This document shows positions 55,501-64,000 of a stretch of DNA of 64,000 nt, piece by piece. Within the stretch, counting starts at the first letter, position 1. The number at the start of each line of letters is the position of its first letter. The notes under the pieces are model-generated. The model did not search any database and had not been told where the DNA came from. It saw only the letters and a list, made by a program, of their open reading frames with translations. The position numbers and the translations under genes were made by a program. The stretch is from Capnocytophaga sp. GTDB taxonomy: Bacteria > Bacteroidota > Bacteroidia > Flavobacteriales > Flavobacteriaceae. Location: positions 14,709-78,708 of the forward strand of contig NZ_JAUNKD010000003.1 in assembly GCF_030532915.1 (NCBI RefSeq), given 5' to 3'.

Positions 55501-57672
55501 TTAACTTTTCTTTTCAACCAATTCCAATTGCGATAACGTAACGGAGGTGGTAAACATTCCGTAATTGACGATGGCCTTGTCCCGCTCAATTTTGTCGATG
55601 CTTCCCACGCTGCGGCTGTCCTTAATCCGCACACGATCACCGACTTTCAAGGCTCGTTGCATTTTTTCTTTGGCGACTTTTTCTTGTTTTATTTTCTCTT
55701 TTTTCTCGGCTTTTTTCTGCTCCCGAATGGTTTCCATTTGTTTTTGAACTTCGGCTTCGGTTTCTTTTTTCTGCTGTTTTTGTTTGTGCTTTTCCAATTT
55801 TGAAAGTTGTTTGCGTTTGGCGTTTTCACTTTCTATAATTCGCAGTATATCAGAAACTAACGGACGTTTTTTGCCGTCGTAAAAATACCGCTCGGCAACT
55901 TCGTCGATTTTATTTCCTAATGAAATCATTCGCTGATTTTGGTCGTACAATTCTTGATAATTCACCAATTTGGATTTTATGCGGTCGTTGAGTTGTTCCA
56001 ATCGTTTGGCTTCTTCGCGTGCTTTTGTTTCTTCATCTTTCAGATTTTCAGCGGTTTTCTCCATTTTGCTGCGTTCTTTTTGCAACTTGGCGATGGTGGC
56101 ATCAAACCGCACCTTGTCTTTTTCAATTTTCTTTTTTGCCCGATTTATAAGTCCGAACGGAATGCCGTTTTTCTGTGCCACTTCAAAGGTGAATGAGCTA
56201 CCCGCCTCGCCCACAATGAGTTTGTAAATGGGCTCTAACGTCTTGTCATTGAACAACATATTGGCGTTGGTAGCGTGCGGAAGTTCATTGGCAAGTATCT
56301 TCAAATTGGCGTAATGGGTGGTAATCACGCCAAAAGCCTTTCGGTGGTAAAATTCTTCTAAGAAAACCTCTGCCAAAGCTCCGCCCAGTTCGGGGTCGCT
56401 TCCCGTTCCAAATTCATCAATCAAAAACAGGGTTTCGGCATTGCATTTCCGTAAGAAATAATTCATATTTTTAAGTCGATAACTATACGTACTTAAATGA
56501 TTTTCAATGGATTGATTGTCGCCAATATCGGTTAAAATTCTGCTGAATAAACACATTTTTGACCGATGATGCACAGGAACGAGCATCGCACTTTGCAACA
56601 TTAGTTGCAGTAATCCGATGGTTTTCAGGGTGATACTTTTTCCTCCGGCGTTCGGGCCCGAAATGACGATAATTCGCGATTGGTCAGAGAGTTGAATGTT
56701 TTGAGGATAGGTGGGACTGCCTTCCTTTTGGTTGTTCAAGTAGAGCAACGGGTGGTAGGCTTCCTTCAAGTCCAAAATGCGTTCGTCGGTAATTTCAGGT
56801 AGTAACCCATTCATATTCAGCGCATATTTCGCTTTGGCATAAATAATGTCGATGGCTGTTACGTAACTTTGATAATCTTTGAAAAGCCATACAAATTCGC
56901 TCAAAAATGCGGTGAGTTGCTTTAAAATCCGTTGGATTTCTTCCTTTTCGTCATACAGCAAGTTGGTCAGCTCGCGGGAGTACATTTCGGTTTGTTTCGG
57001 TTCGATGTAAACGATGCTTCCTGTTTTTGAACTTCCTAATACTGTGCCACTTACCTTGCGTCTGTGCATCGCTTTTACGGCAAGCACGCGACGGTTTTCA
57101 ACTACGGTTTCGCGAATGTCATCCAAATAATCCGAAGCGTTGTATTCTGCCAATGCACGGTTAAAACTCTCGTTGATTTTTCCTTTTAACTGACTGATTT
57201 CCTTTCGGATAGTAGCCAAAGCGGGTGAGGCTTCGTTTTTGATTTCGCCAAATTTATCAATAATTTTTTCGACGGCTTCCGCAATTTCGGTGGTGTACTC
57301 AATGCTCTCGGAAGTTTGGTGCAAAATCGGGTACAATTCTTTAAATTTTCGAAAGAAAAGAATGTGCATATTAACGGTTTGCGAAAGCGTATAGAGTTTC
57401 CGAATGCCGGCAATTTCCAGCGTAGTATCCTCAATTTGAAGCAGTTTGATTTCCGAGCTTACTTTCTCGCAGCCGTGAGCGGGAATCACGTTGTTATTTT
57501 GAAAAGAAGACACGTATTCGTTGGTTTGTTGTAAGGCGAAAAGCAATGCTTCTTTATCGTCAAAGGGTTTGATTTTCAGTGCATATTTTTTCCCCAGTTC
57601 GGTTTGGCAAATTTCGGAAATTTGTGAAAGTACCGTGCCAAACTCCAAATCTTCAAGTGTTTTTTGAGTCAT
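55501..57672 (-). CDS. MutS2-like protein lacking the Smr nuclease domain
   Basis: 723 residues. The MutS core with ATPase is intact: Walker A GPNAGGKSITLKT (about 338), LFLIDEFGTGSDPELGGALAEVFLEEF (Walker B) and THYANLK. A long coiled coil (about 500-640, KKIEKDKVRFDATIAKLQKER..., KLEKHKQKQQKKETEAEVQKQ) precedes a C-terminal KOW-like patch (VGDRVRIKDSRSVGSIDKIERDKAIVNYG). The C-terminal Smr endonuclease of typical MutS2 (about 780 residues) is missing. Probable roles in recombination control or ribosome rescue are only suggested by family. Confidence 0.9.
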   Translation of the reverse strand: MTQKTLEDLEFGTVLSQISEICQTELGKKYALKIKPFDDKEALLFALQQTNEYVSSFQNNNVIPAHGCEKVSSEIKLLQIEDTTLEIAGIRKLYTLSQTVNMHILFFRKFKELYPILHQTSESIEYTTEIAEAVEKIIDKFGEIKNEASPALATIRKEISQLKGKINESFNRALAEYNASDYLDDIRETVVENRRVLAVKAMHRRKVSGTVLGSSKTGSIVYIEPKQTEMYSRELTNLLYDEKEEIQRILKQLTAFLSEFVWLFKDYQSYVTAIDIIYAKAKYALNMNGLLPEITDERILDLKEAYHPLLYLNNQKEGSPTYPQNIQLSDQSRIIVISGPNAGGKSITLKTIGLLQLMLQSAMLVPVHHRSKMCLFSRILTDIGDNQSIENHLSTYSYRLKNMNYFLRKCNAETLFLIDEFGTGSDPELGGALAEVFLEEFYHRKAFGVITTHYANLKILANELPHATNANMLFNDKTLEPIYKLIVGEAGSSFTFEVAQKNGIPFGLINRAKKKIEKDKVRFDATIAKLQKERSKMEKTAENLKDEETKAREEAKRLEQLNDRIKSKLVNYQELYDQNQRMISLGNKIDEVAERYFYDGKKRPLVSDILRIIESENAKRKQLSKLEKHKQKQQKKETEAEVQKQMETIREQKKAEKKEKIKQEKVAKEKMQRALKVGDRVRIKDSRSVGSIDKIERDKAIVNYGMFTTSVTLSQLELVEKKS

Positions 57673-57846
57673 TTTCTGTACAACTTCTAATTTTCAGACG
57701 GCGAAAATAAGCATTTTATTTGAGCATATGATTAAAAACGTTCATTTTTCAATCAATTAAATATTAAAAAAACAGTTTTTTGACGATTAATTCATTTTGT
57801 TTTTGTGACTTTGTACGAAACAATCGACAGTAAAAACCATAATAAT

Positions 57847-58293
57847 ATGAAAAAAATTTTATGTCTCTTTTTGTTGTTGCCTTTTCTCGTAAACTGTGAG
57901 AAGGAGGTGATTTATTGTCAAAATCAACCTAAAATATTTCAAATAATTATTCCGGAAAATTCTTCTCAATATGCTTATTTCGTGAATGATACAGGGAAGG
58001 CAGATACGCAAAACATTACAGTATATAAATTGGTAAACAACTTGCCTATGGCGTATGATATTGAAATCGGTGAGTCCAAACATATATCGATAGGTATTTT
58101 TGCCACTCGGGTTGATTTTTATACCAATAAAACGGAAACTATCTATCTGAAAAACAAGGCTAAAACATACCGCCTTGATGTTAAAGGAAGTCATCTCGGG
58201 AATGAAAAATGCGGTTATTATGGCAACCTTTTGGAGGTTTCAGTTGATGGCGTTCCGCAAGAAGTTAATCAAAGTGATTTTACTTTGAAATAG
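57847..58293 (+). CDS. Lipoprotein of unknown function
   Basis: 148 residues from the ATG at 57847; a frame opening earlier (57805) has no signal peptide at its start. Lipobox LLLPFLVNC (Cys17). The mature part is beta-rich with five Cys in total, no known family. A weak TGACTTTG lies upstream. It converges on the barrel-protein gene at 58327. Confidence 0.75.
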   Translation: MKKILCLFLLLPFLVNCEKEVIYCQNQPKIFQIIIPENSSQYAYFVNDTGKADTQNITVYKLVNNLPMAYDIEIGESKHISIGIFATRVDFYTNKTETIYLKNKAKTYRLDVKGSHLGNEKCGYYGNLLEVSVDGVPQEVNQSDFTLK

Positions 58294-58326
58294 TGTAATT
58301 AATATCCTAATAACACTGTTATTTCT

Positions 58327-59028
58327 TTAAAAATCAAAATAGTATCCCAATCCGGTTTGAATGGAATTGTGGTTGAATTGGATTTTTGTTTTTTCGAAGT
58401 AAACTTCATAGGTGTTAAAAATCCCAAAATGGTATGAAATTTTTACGGTGAGTCGTTTGTTTAATTGGAGAGACACTCCCGTTTGTCCTCGTAAGCTGAA
58501 AATGTCAAAATTGCCTTTTAATTTTGTAGGTTCTTGATGCTCAGGAGGAAATGGGATTGGAGGAGATGGAGCTTTAGTGTTTTTTTCTGACAAAGTTCCG
58601 TAAAAAATTAAAGAAGGTTGTATGCCGGTATAAATTCGTAATTTGCCGATGTAATGAATCAAATTAATTTCTGTACTTACTTGATAGATAGTTAATTTTA
58701 GTGTTGCGTTGCGGTACTTTTCAATCTCGTCCGGAAAAGTCTTTTTGATGAAGAAGGTTGTATTTTCTAATTTTCCGCCTGATTGTGCGATTTTTAAACA
58801 AATATCTATTAGAAGCGACGAGCTGATTTGCCATTGCTTTCCACCGGCAATAAAAAATCCTTGTTTTACGTCAGAAAGGAATCGTAAATTACTGATTTCG
58901 GGGGCTTTTGCTTCAATGTTTGAAAACGTAAATCCCATAGCTATGTATTTGTTATAGCCTATCAAGTCTTTGTTCGTTTGTCCCGAAACGGAAAAATGGA
59001 TTAAAAGTAAAAATATGACTTTTTTCAT
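58327..59028 (-). CDS. Outer-membrane beta-barrel-like protein, hypothetical
   Basis: 233 residues with a signal peptide (VIFLLLIHFSVSGQ). Alternating strands and a C-terminal aromatic (GLGYYFDF) suggest a small barrel. The middle has a Pro-rich loop (APSPPIPFPPEHQEP). Family not recognised. It lies downstream of the 59120-59827 barrel gene on the same strand, but a strong hairpin separates them, so the operon link is weak. Confidence 0.75.
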   Translation of the reverse strand: MKKVIFLLLIHFSVSGQTNKDLIGYNKYIAMGFTFSNIEAKAPEISNLRFLSDVKQGFFIAGGKQWQISSSLLIDICLKIAQSGGKLENTTFFIKKTFPDEIEKYRNATLKLTIYQVSTEINLIHYIGKLRIYTGIQPSLIFYGTLSEKNTKAPSPPIPFPPEHQEPTKLKGNFDIFSLRGQTGVSLQLNKRLTVKISYHFGIFNTYEVYFEKTKIQFNHNSIQTGLGYYFDF

Positions 59029-59040
59029 CGAAAAAAGAAA

Positions 59041-59107
59041 GACTTTTTCAAAAACGAAACGTCTAAATTAATGATTATTAGTTAAAAATGTCGTTTTTGA
59101 AAAAGTC
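59041..59107 (-). terminator. Long hairpin after the 59.1-kb barrel gene
   Basis: Perfect 17-bp stem GACTTTTTCAAAAACGA / TCGTTTTTGAAAAAGTC with a 33-base loop, T-rich on the minus strand. Confidence 0.85.
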
Positions 59108-59119
59108 CTCAATAAGTAT

Positions 59120-59827
59120 TTAAAATTTGTATCCCACACCAATTTGCAAGTGGCGTTGTTTTAGGTTTATAAAATCAGTGAAGTTTTTGTTTAGCGATGA
59201 AAGTCCCCAATTATAACGCACTTCGGCAAAGAAATTATCCGTGAAAGCATATTCTGCCCCAATGTGTAACCCAAAAGTTGCCGAGCTCAATTGTTTGTTG
59301 GCTTCGTCATTGATTTTGAGCTGATTTTCTCGTTCAATTTCTTCAATAAGATTGCGTTTTTTGCCTTCAACAATTCCCTCCATACTGGCTGAAACTCCTA
59401 ATGAAACGTTTATATCAAAACCTCCGTTTACTGAAAATTTGTCAAATCCGTACTTGGCAAATATCGGAATTGCCAATTGATGTAGGGTAACAACTGCCTT
59501 TCCGTCAATAACTGATGTTAGAAATTCTTCTCCTAATTGCTCATTATTAAATGTTTTAGGAAGTTTACTTACATCGGCAGTTAATTTGCCTCCTAAATTC
59601 ACATAAAGCACCTCTGCCTGAATACTGAAATTGTTGCCAAAGCCGTACTCAACCAAACCACCGGCGTAAAACCCTGATTTGTTGCCAAGAAGAATTTTAA
59701 CGCTACTGGCAGGTGATGAAATACTCAAATTAGAAAGTTCATAACCTGCTTTTGCGCCATAACGAAACTGTGCCTTAGCACTCATTGCTGTGAGTATAAA
59801 CATACCCATTAACAAGATTTTTTTCAT
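59120..59827 (-). CDS. Outer-membrane beta-barrel protein, paralogue of the 44.3-kb protein
   Basis: 235 residues from the ATG at 59827. Signal peptide ILLMGMFILTAMSAKAQ, then FRYGAKAGYELSNLSISS, FYAGGLVEYGFGNNFSIQAEVLYV, FAKYGFDKFSVNGGFDINVSLG and a C-terminal LQIGVGYKF, nearly identical to the FQIGVGYKF end of the 44.3-kb barrel. The two are paralogues. It has its own promoter (TACCTTTG at 59855-59862, minus strand). Confidence 0.88.
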   Translation of the reverse strand: MKKILLMGMFILTAMSAKAQFRYGAKAGYELSNLSISSPASSVKILLGNKSGFYAGGLVEYGFGNNFSIQAEVLYVNLGGKLTADVSKLPKTFNNEQLGEEFLTSVIDGKAVVTLHQLAIPIFAKYGFDKFSVNGGFDINVSLGVSASMEGIVEGKKRNLIEEIERENQLKINDEANKQLSSATFGLHIGAEYAFTDNFFAEVRYNWGLSSLNKNFTDFINLKQRHLQIGVGYKF

Positions 59828-59854
59828 TTGAAACAAAAATAAAAGTTAGTGATA

Positions 59855-59862
59855 CAAAGGTA
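59855..59862 (-). promoter_or_regulatory. -7 element of the barrel gene
   Basis: TACCTTTG on the minus strand, 28 bases before the ATG at 59827. Confidence 0.65.
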
Positions 59863-59932
59863 CCATTTTACCTTATCTCATTTGTTAAGTGAATCATAAA
59901 TTTTTGTTAAAAATATCTTTCGTGTTAATGTT

Positions 59933-60574
59933 TCATAAGATTCTTGAAACACTGAGCCCGTCGCGGATAGGCAACAAAATGGTTTCAACGCGCGGGTCAT
60001 TTTTAATTTTCTGATTGTAAGCGATTAATGCTTTTGTTTGCTGGTCGTTTTGCTTTATTTCTTCCACTACTTTTCCGCTCCAAAGCACATTGTCCGATAA
60101 AATAATGCCTCCTTTATTCATTTTTTCGATAACCAAATCAAAGTAATTGGCGTAATTTTTTTTGTCGGCATCAATGAACACCAAATCGAATTTTGCGTTT
60201 AATTTCGGTATGATATCTATGGCTTGCCCCAAATGCTGAATAATTTGCGTTCCTTTTCCGCTTCGGTTAAAAAACTCACGTTGAAGGTCTTGCAGTTCTT
60301 CGTTTACGTCAATGGTGTGTAAAATTCCGTTGGGTTGTAAGCCTTCGGCAAGGCAAAGGGTGGCGTATCCGGTGTAAGTTCCTATTTCTAAAATAGTTAC
60401 GGGATTGACTAATTTTGACAACAGGCTTAAAAGTCTGCCCTGAAAATGCCCGCTCAGCATACGGGGTTGCAATACGTTTAAAAATGTTCGTTTGGAAAGT
60501 TCTTGCAATAAAATAGGTTCATTTTCAGTGTGTTGTGTGGTGTATTGTTCTATTTTTTTAGGTAAAAAGTGCAT
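59933..60574 (-). CDS. Class I SAM-dependent O-methyltransferase
   Basis: 213 residues of the caffeoyl-CoA/catechol O-methyltransferase-like family. SAM motif EIGTYTGYATLCLAEGL, metal-binding FIDADKKNYANYFD and GGIILSDNVLWSGKV are in order; the Asp/Asn residues should bind Mg. Substrate unknown. It has a TATATTTG promoter. Confidence 0.92.
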   Translation of the reverse strand: MHFLPKKIEQYTTQHTENEPILLQELSKRTFLNVLQPRMLSGHFQGRLLSLLSKLVNPVTILEIGTYTGYATLCLAEGLQPNGILHTIDVNEELQDLQREFFNRSGKGTQIIQHLGQAIDIIPKLNAKFDLVFIDADKKNYANYFDLVIEKMNKGGIILSDNVLWSGKVVEEIKQNDQQTKALIAYNQKIKNDPRVETILLPIRDGLSVSRIL

Positions 60575-60636
60575 TTTTTTAGATATTTCAATTCTTTTTA
60601 AACTGAATTTATCGGGTTGTTACAATAAAAATCGGG

Positions 60637-60644
60637 CAAATATA
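60637..60644 (-). promoter_or_regulatory. -7 element of the O-methyltransferase gene
   Basis: TATATTTG on the minus strand, 62 bases before the ATG. Confidence 0.55.
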
Positions 60645-60708
60645 ATAAGATAATTCACAGTGCAGAAAACTTTAAACGATAATTTTTGCGGATTTTTTAA
60701 ATCTTCTT

Positions 60709-60716
60709 TATTTTTG
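60709..60716 (+). promoter_or_regulatory. -7 element fixing the immunophilin start
   Basis: TATTTTTG lies 21 bases before the ATG at 60738 and inside the longer frame open from 60660, which is therefore rejected. Confidence 0.65.
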
Positions 60717-60737
60717 CAACTTCAAAAAAATAAAGAA

Positions 60738-61670
60738 ATGCAAAACGGAATTTACGCAAAGTTTAAAACAAATAAAGGCAGTATTTTAGTGAAACTAACG
60801 CACGATAAAACCCCCGGAACGGTTGGGAATTTCGTGGCATTAGCCGAAGGAAAACAAAAAAACAGCAGAAAACCTTTGGGCGAGCCTTATTACAACGGAC
60901 TCACGTTTCACAGAGTGATTCCTGATTTTATGATTCAGGGTGGTTGCCCGTTGGGGACGGGAACCGGCGACCCCGGATATAAATTTGATGATGAGTTTAT
61001 TAGCGACTTAAAACACGATAAACCCGGTGTGCTTTCAATGGCTAATGCCGGTCCCGGAACTAACGGAAGTCAGTTTTTTATCACTCACGCGCCAACCCCG
61101 TGGTTAGATGGCAAACACGCCGTTTTTGGGCAAGTGGTTGAAGGACAAGATGTAGTGGACAGCATTGCGCAAGGTGATAAAATTGAGGAAATTACCATTG
61201 TGCGGGTAGGAGAGGAAGCTGAAAAGTGGAATGCCGCCCAAGCCTTTGAAAACTTCAATGCCGAAAAAGCCAAACGCCTTGAAGAAGAGCACCGAAAAGC
61301 AGAACAAGCCTTAGCCGCTGAAACCGAAGGATTTGAAAGAACTCAAAGCGGTCTTTTCTATAAAATTACGCACAAAGGTAACGGAAAAAAAGCACAAGTG
61401 GGCGATAACGTTTCCGTTCATTACACCGGAATGTTGCTTGACAAAACGGTTTTCGATTCGTCGCATCGCCGCAATCAGCCGCTGTCGTTTACGGTGGGTG
61501 TGGGGCAAGTGATTTCGGGTTGGGACGAAGGTATTTTGTTGCTTGAAGAAGGAGACAAAGCCCGTTTGGTGATTCCTGCCGATTTAGCTTACGGAAGTCG
61601 CGGTGCTGGAGGTGTCATTCCGCCCAATGCGCCATTGATTTTTGATGTGGAACTGGTTGCCGTTCGATAA
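60738..61670 (+). CDS. Dual-family immunophilin: cyclophilin fused to FKBP
   Basis: 310 residues. Residues about 5-165 are a cyclophilin ([13 protein letters not shown] with catalytic Arg, [28 protein letters not shown]). A charged linker (about 170-210, [24 protein letters not shown]) joins an FKBP domain (about 215-310: [72 protein letters not shown]). Both are peptidyl-prolyl isomerases. Such cyclophilin-FKBP fusions were described in Flavobacterium johnsoniae. No signal peptide, so cytoplasmic. Confidence 0.95.
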   Translation: MQNGIYAKFKTNKGSILVKLTHDKTPGTVGNFVALAEGKQKNSRKPLGEPYYNGLTFHRVIPDFMIQGGCPLGTGTGDPGYKFDDEFISDLKHDKPGVLSMANAGPGTNGSQFFITHAPTPWLDGKHAVFGQVVEGQDVVDSIAQGDKIEEITIVRVGEEAEKWNAAQAFENFNAEKAKRLEEEHRKAEQALAAETEGFERTQSGLFYKITHKGNGKKAQVGDNVSVHYTGMLLDKTVFDSSHRRNQPLSFTVGVGQVISGWDEGILLLEEGDKARLVIPADLAYGSRGAGGVIPPNAPLIFDVELVAVR

Positions 61671-61672
61671 AC

Positions 61673-61708
61673 AAAAAATGCTCTCTATCAGGTAGAGAGC
61701 ATTTTTTT
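61673..61708. terminator. Bidirectional terminator
   Basis: AAAAAATGCTCTCTA / TAGAGAGCATTTTTT stem with a 5-base loop, between the immunophilin and MazG-like genes. Confidence 0.92.
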
Positions 61709-62093
61709 ATTCGTTTATAATTTTTTGAATATCAGGCGGAAAATAATTTGCGCCTTTCATTACTTTTCCGTCTTCTCGGTAAATGGGTTTGCCGTTTTCG
61801 TCCAGTTTGCTCATATTGCTACGATGAATTTCGTTAAAAACTTCCTCAATTTTGTGTTGCAACCCGTGTTCAATGATGGTTCCGCATAATATGTAGAGCA
61901 TATCACCCAGTGCATCTGCTACTTCGGTTAGATTTTTATCGCGAGCCGCCTGCAAATATTCTGAATTTTCTTCTTCCATTAACTTAAAACGAAGCGTGAT
62001 GAGTGCATCGCTTAAATCCGTTGTTGGGTTTTGGCGTACGTTAAGTCCGAAAGCCTTGTGAAATTCGGCTACCGATTTTAGTTTATTTTGCAT
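61707..62093 (-). CDS. MazG-like nucleoside triphosphate pyrophosphohydrolase
   Basis: 128 residues. The Mg-binding EExxE..ExxD helices are seen: LMEEENSEYLQAARD and EVADALGDMLYILCG. The chain then continues HRSNMSKLDENGKPIYREDGKVMKG, as in the short phosphoribosyl-ATP-pyrophosphatase-like branch. It probably hydrolyses non-canonical NTPs or NDPs; substrate unknown. Follows the DUF3822 gene by 33 bases. Confidence 0.88.
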   Translation of the reverse strand: MQNKLKSVAEFHKAFGLNVRQNPTTDLSDALITLRFKLMEEENSEYLQAARDKNLTEVADALGDMLYILCGTIIEHGLQHKIEEVFNEIHRSNMSKLDENGKPIYREDGKVMKGANYFPPDIQKIINE

Positions 62094-62126
62094 AGATTCA
62101 ATAGATTATAAATTAGTAAAGAAGCC

Positions 62127-62966
62127 TTAAAACGATTGTGTCAGCACGAAATTTTGATGTATCAAACCTTCGTCCATTCCTTCCGAAAAATAACTTTTGT
62201 TGTACTTCATCAAGTAAATGTACTTGATGTAACGTTGTATGCGTTCGCAAATCAGTACGTTAATGTTCATATCGCCAATGAAATACAGCGGAACGCGCTC
62301 CGGATTGATGTTCAATTGCTCAATGGTAAAGAGAATGTAATAGAGTAAATCGTCAAAAGTTTGGTATTCAAACCGATTGAAATAATAAAGTTTTTTATCG
62401 CGAAACATCACGAAATAGAACGAATTTTGCTCGGCATAAACGTACATAATTTCGTAGGCGTGTGAGGCATAATGCCGTAAAAGCATTCGCAAAAGTGATG
62501 ATGAAAAGTGCTGGTATTCAAAAGCGCCGTAGTATTCGATTAATATATTATTAATCAGAATATCAGGGATATATACGTTTACGGTGTCGATAGGGACAAT
62601 GCGGTCATATTCCACAAAATTCTCTTTCAAAGCCGAAACATCAATGCTGTATTTCAAATATTCAATGGCGTTTTTCTTTCCGTTGAAAAGCGCCTGCGGA
62701 ATGAACGTGAAAATAGGCGTGTTGTGATACACTTTTATGTTGTTGAAATCTTGCCTAAGGTCTTCTTCTGATTCCAAAACGGCATAAATTTCCTGTTCAA
62801 TGTCCTGTTTGGTTTTGTAGTTGAAGTTTATCGGGAAGTTGTAAATTGCTTCAACATAGTTCAATACAGGATTGAAGATACAAAAAGAAAGTCCATCCAA
62901 GTTAATTTGAATGGACAATTCCTTGAAATACGTTTTAAATATGCTATTTTCTTGCTGTTTTTGCAT
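62127..62966 (-). CDS. DUF3822 family protein
   Basis: 279 residues from the ATG at 62966. Recognised as DUF3822, typical of Flavobacteriia. The fold is expected to be actin-like, with SIQINLDGLSFCIFNPVLNYVEAI, HNTPIFTFIPQALF and EIMYVYAEQNSFYFVMFRDKKLYYFNRFEYQTFDDLLYYILFTIEQL. Function unknown; in related genomes it often sits near rsmD, which is not in this window. The start overlaps the upstream gene by 23 bases. Confidence 0.88.
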   Translation of the reverse strand: MQKQQENSIFKTYFKELSIQINLDGLSFCIFNPVLNYVEAIYNFPINFNYKTKQDIEQEIYAVLESEEDLRQDFNNIKVYHNTPIFTFIPQALFNGKKNAIEYLKYSIDVSALKENFVEYDRIVPIDTVNVYIPDILINNILIEYYGAFEYQHFSSSLLRMLLRHYASHAYEIMYVYAEQNSFYFVMFRDKKLYYFNRFEYQTFDDLLYYILFTIEQLNINPERVPLYFIGDMNINVLICERIQRYIKYIYLMKYNKSYFSEGMDEGLIHQNFVLTQSF

Positions 62967-63600
62967 CGTATGACGTAGGCCAGTTTCCATTTGTGCTAAG
63001 TTCTTCCAATGAACCTACTTTAATTTCTGCACCTTTCACATCTTCAACCGAAGTTTTTACAATTTCTTTGGCGATTTCATCTTTATCAAGCCCCCAAAGT
63101 ACTTTTTCTTTCGGAACAGATACTTCAAAAACAGAAGCTGAATACCCGTTTTTGTCAAGAGAAGCCGTTTTTAAAACGAATTCTTCTTTCGGGTTTTGAG
63201 CCCCGGGAACGAATCTGAGGTCTTTATAACGGTCAGAGTTTTTGAATAAAGAATCTTTCACTTTAACATACCCCAACGTATCTACAACAACTCCTTGTTT
63301 TAGTACGTCAATTTTAAAGTTTTTGTCAAACTCCACCCAGCTTGTGTCGCGTTGTGAGGTGATGGTAAATTGCGCATTTTCAATGAATTTTGTTAATTCA
63401 TCAAAGTTATTGGCATATTTACCCGTAATTACCCGATGCGCCTCTTGCACATCACGGATATCTTTCAATTTGCTGATTACTGCTGTGTAGCGTTCTGTTT
63501 TAATTTTGTTAAATTCAATGGGACCGGTAACCGATTTATAAATCAGGAAACAGAAAAACGACCCTACCGCCCAAAGTGCAATTTGTAAAATTTTTTTCAT
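62944..63600 (-). CDS. Conserved hypothetical protein with N-terminal anchor
   Basis: 218 residues. One hydrophobic helix at about 5-24 (IALWAVGSFFCFLIYKSV), then a soluble domain with VTGKYANNFDELTKFIENAQFTI, similar in wording to type II secretion pseudopilin-like or lipoprotein-like Flavobacterial proteins; I do not recognise the family. It lies divergent from the helicase and overlaps the DUF3822 gene, so it is first in that operon. Promoter TAGCTTTG at 63635-63642. Confidence 0.8.
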   Translation of the reverse strand: MKKILQIALWAVGSFFCFLIYKSVTGPIEFNKIKTERYTAVISKLKDIRDVQEAHRVITGKYANNFDELTKFIENAQFTITSQRDTSWVEFDKNFKIDVLKQGVVVDTLGYVKVKDSLFKNSDRYKDLRFVPGAQNPKEEFVLKTASLDKNGYSASVFEVSVPKEKVLWGLDKDEIAKEIVKTSVEDVKGAEIKVGSLEELSTNGNWPTSYDAKTARK

Positions 63601-63634
63601 TGTTTAAAAATATTTTTTCTTGACTGGTTTACTG

Positions 63635-63642
63635 CAAAGCTA
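63635..63642 (-). promoter_or_regulatory. -7 element of the DUF3822 operon
   Basis: TAGCTTTG on the minus strand, 35 bases before the ATG at 63600. Confidence 0.6.
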
Positions 63643-63685
63643 CGATTTTTTTTCATTCAAAAAAGTTTTTTGCCAAAAAAAATTA

Positions 63686-63693
63686 TATTTTTG
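63686..63693 (+). promoter_or_regulatory. -7 element of the helicase gene
   Basis: TATTTTTG, 21 bases before the ATG at 63714; no good -33 box. Confidence 0.55.
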
Positions 63694-63713
63694 ACATCTC
63701 TATCAAAAAAACT

Positions 63714-64000
63714 ATGGATAAAAATACCTTTTTTAACGGTTTGCTCGGGGCTTTTTTGCATACTCCTACACTGATTCAAAATATTGCTTTACAGCAACTT
63801 ACCGAATTTTTGGTGGACGAAAAATCAAGTCAAAAACTTTTTTTGTTAAAAGGATTTGCCGGAACCGGAAAAACGTCAATTATTAACTGCGTCTTGCAAA
63901 ATTTGCCCGCAATTAATCACAAAGCCGTGCTGCTTGCACCCACCGGAAGGGCAGCCAAAGTGATGAGTGGTTTTGCCAAACAGCAAGCCTTTACCATACA
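63714..64000 (+). CDS. RecD-like AAA helicase, 5' part only
   Basis: Open frame from ATG 63714 to the window edge, about 95 codons. The Walker A motif GFAGTGKTS is at about 47-55 and LLAPTGRAAKVMSGF at about 74-88, the pattern of RecD/DUF2075-type superfamily 1 helicases. The rest of the gene is outside the window, so its domains cannot be checked. Confidence 0.85.
   Translation, partial: MDKNTFFNGLLGAFLHTPTLIQNIALQQLTEFLVDEKSSQKLFLLKGFAGTGKTSIINCVLQNLPAINHKAVLLAPTGRAAKVMSGFAKQQAFTI

Overview
The window reads as a chromosomal segment of a low-GC member of the Bacteroidota, most likely family Flavobacteriaceae and quite possibly Capnocytophaga. The basis is the gliding-motility gene order mutY-ssb-gldE-gldD, many promoters with the Bacteroidota -7 element TAnnTTTG (about two dozen are visible, usually 20-100 bases before a start codon), DUF4249, DUF6261 and DUF3822 proteins, an S46 dipeptidyl-peptidase, an OlsF-type bifunctional acyltransferase, and a cyclophilin-FKBP fusion of the kind known from Flavobacterium. 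Genus is an inference. No rRNA, tRNA, CRISPR, prophage or transposase gene was found.

Layout. 1-1467: gene-free, with 126-bp and 42-bp tandem repeats built on palindromes, then a dispersed-repeat-like block. 1468-8967: bioB, olsF, a BspA-like leucine-rich-repeat protein, galE, deoC and a small membrane protein. 9073-13642: S46 peptidase, a palindrome array, a DUF6261 protein and a nitroreductase. 13892-26848: lspA, then a long minus-strand series running from two SGNH hydrolases and an MBOAT O-acetyltransferase through tatA, mutY, ssb, gldE, gldD, a GH97 enzyme and a GH25 lysozyme to 5-formyl-THF cyclo-ligase. 27210-30560: processive glycosyltransferase, pabA/trpG, a DJ-1 protein and a small coiled-coil protein. 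30820-31650: a palindrome array with an exact 63-bp register. 31710-36543: a lone sufB, then VOC protein, small protein, rnz, fic and pdxH on the plus strand. 36647-43877: GH3/beta-lactamase fusion, a multi-pass membrane protein and two paired lipoproteins. 44000-50446: a possible small RNA or attenuated leader, an outer-membrane barrel, a TonB receptor/DUF4249/glycosyltransferase operon and an OmpA-like lipoprotein. 50668-64000: hemL, monomeric icd, small proteins, a MutS2-like protein, two more barrel proteins, an O-methyltransferase, the cyclophilin-FKBP fusion, a MazG-like protein, DUF3822 and the start of a RecD-like helicase.

Working together. Most genes are housekeeping (cofactors, DNA repair, lipid and envelope synthesis). 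Envelope functions dominate: polymer O-acetylation (MBOAT plus two SGNH proteins, one with LysM), peptidoglycan turnover (GH25, GH3), lipoprotein processing (lspA) and surface lipoproteins, gliding (gldD/E), and outer-membrane uptake. The least explained material is non-coding: several palindrome families whose spacings are 42, 63 and 126 bp, a roughly 175-bp MITE-like pair, and a promoter/pentanucleotide-repeat/terminator unit at 43979-44231. Many non-ATG upstream starts fall inside or next to the -7 box, so several starts were moved downstream.
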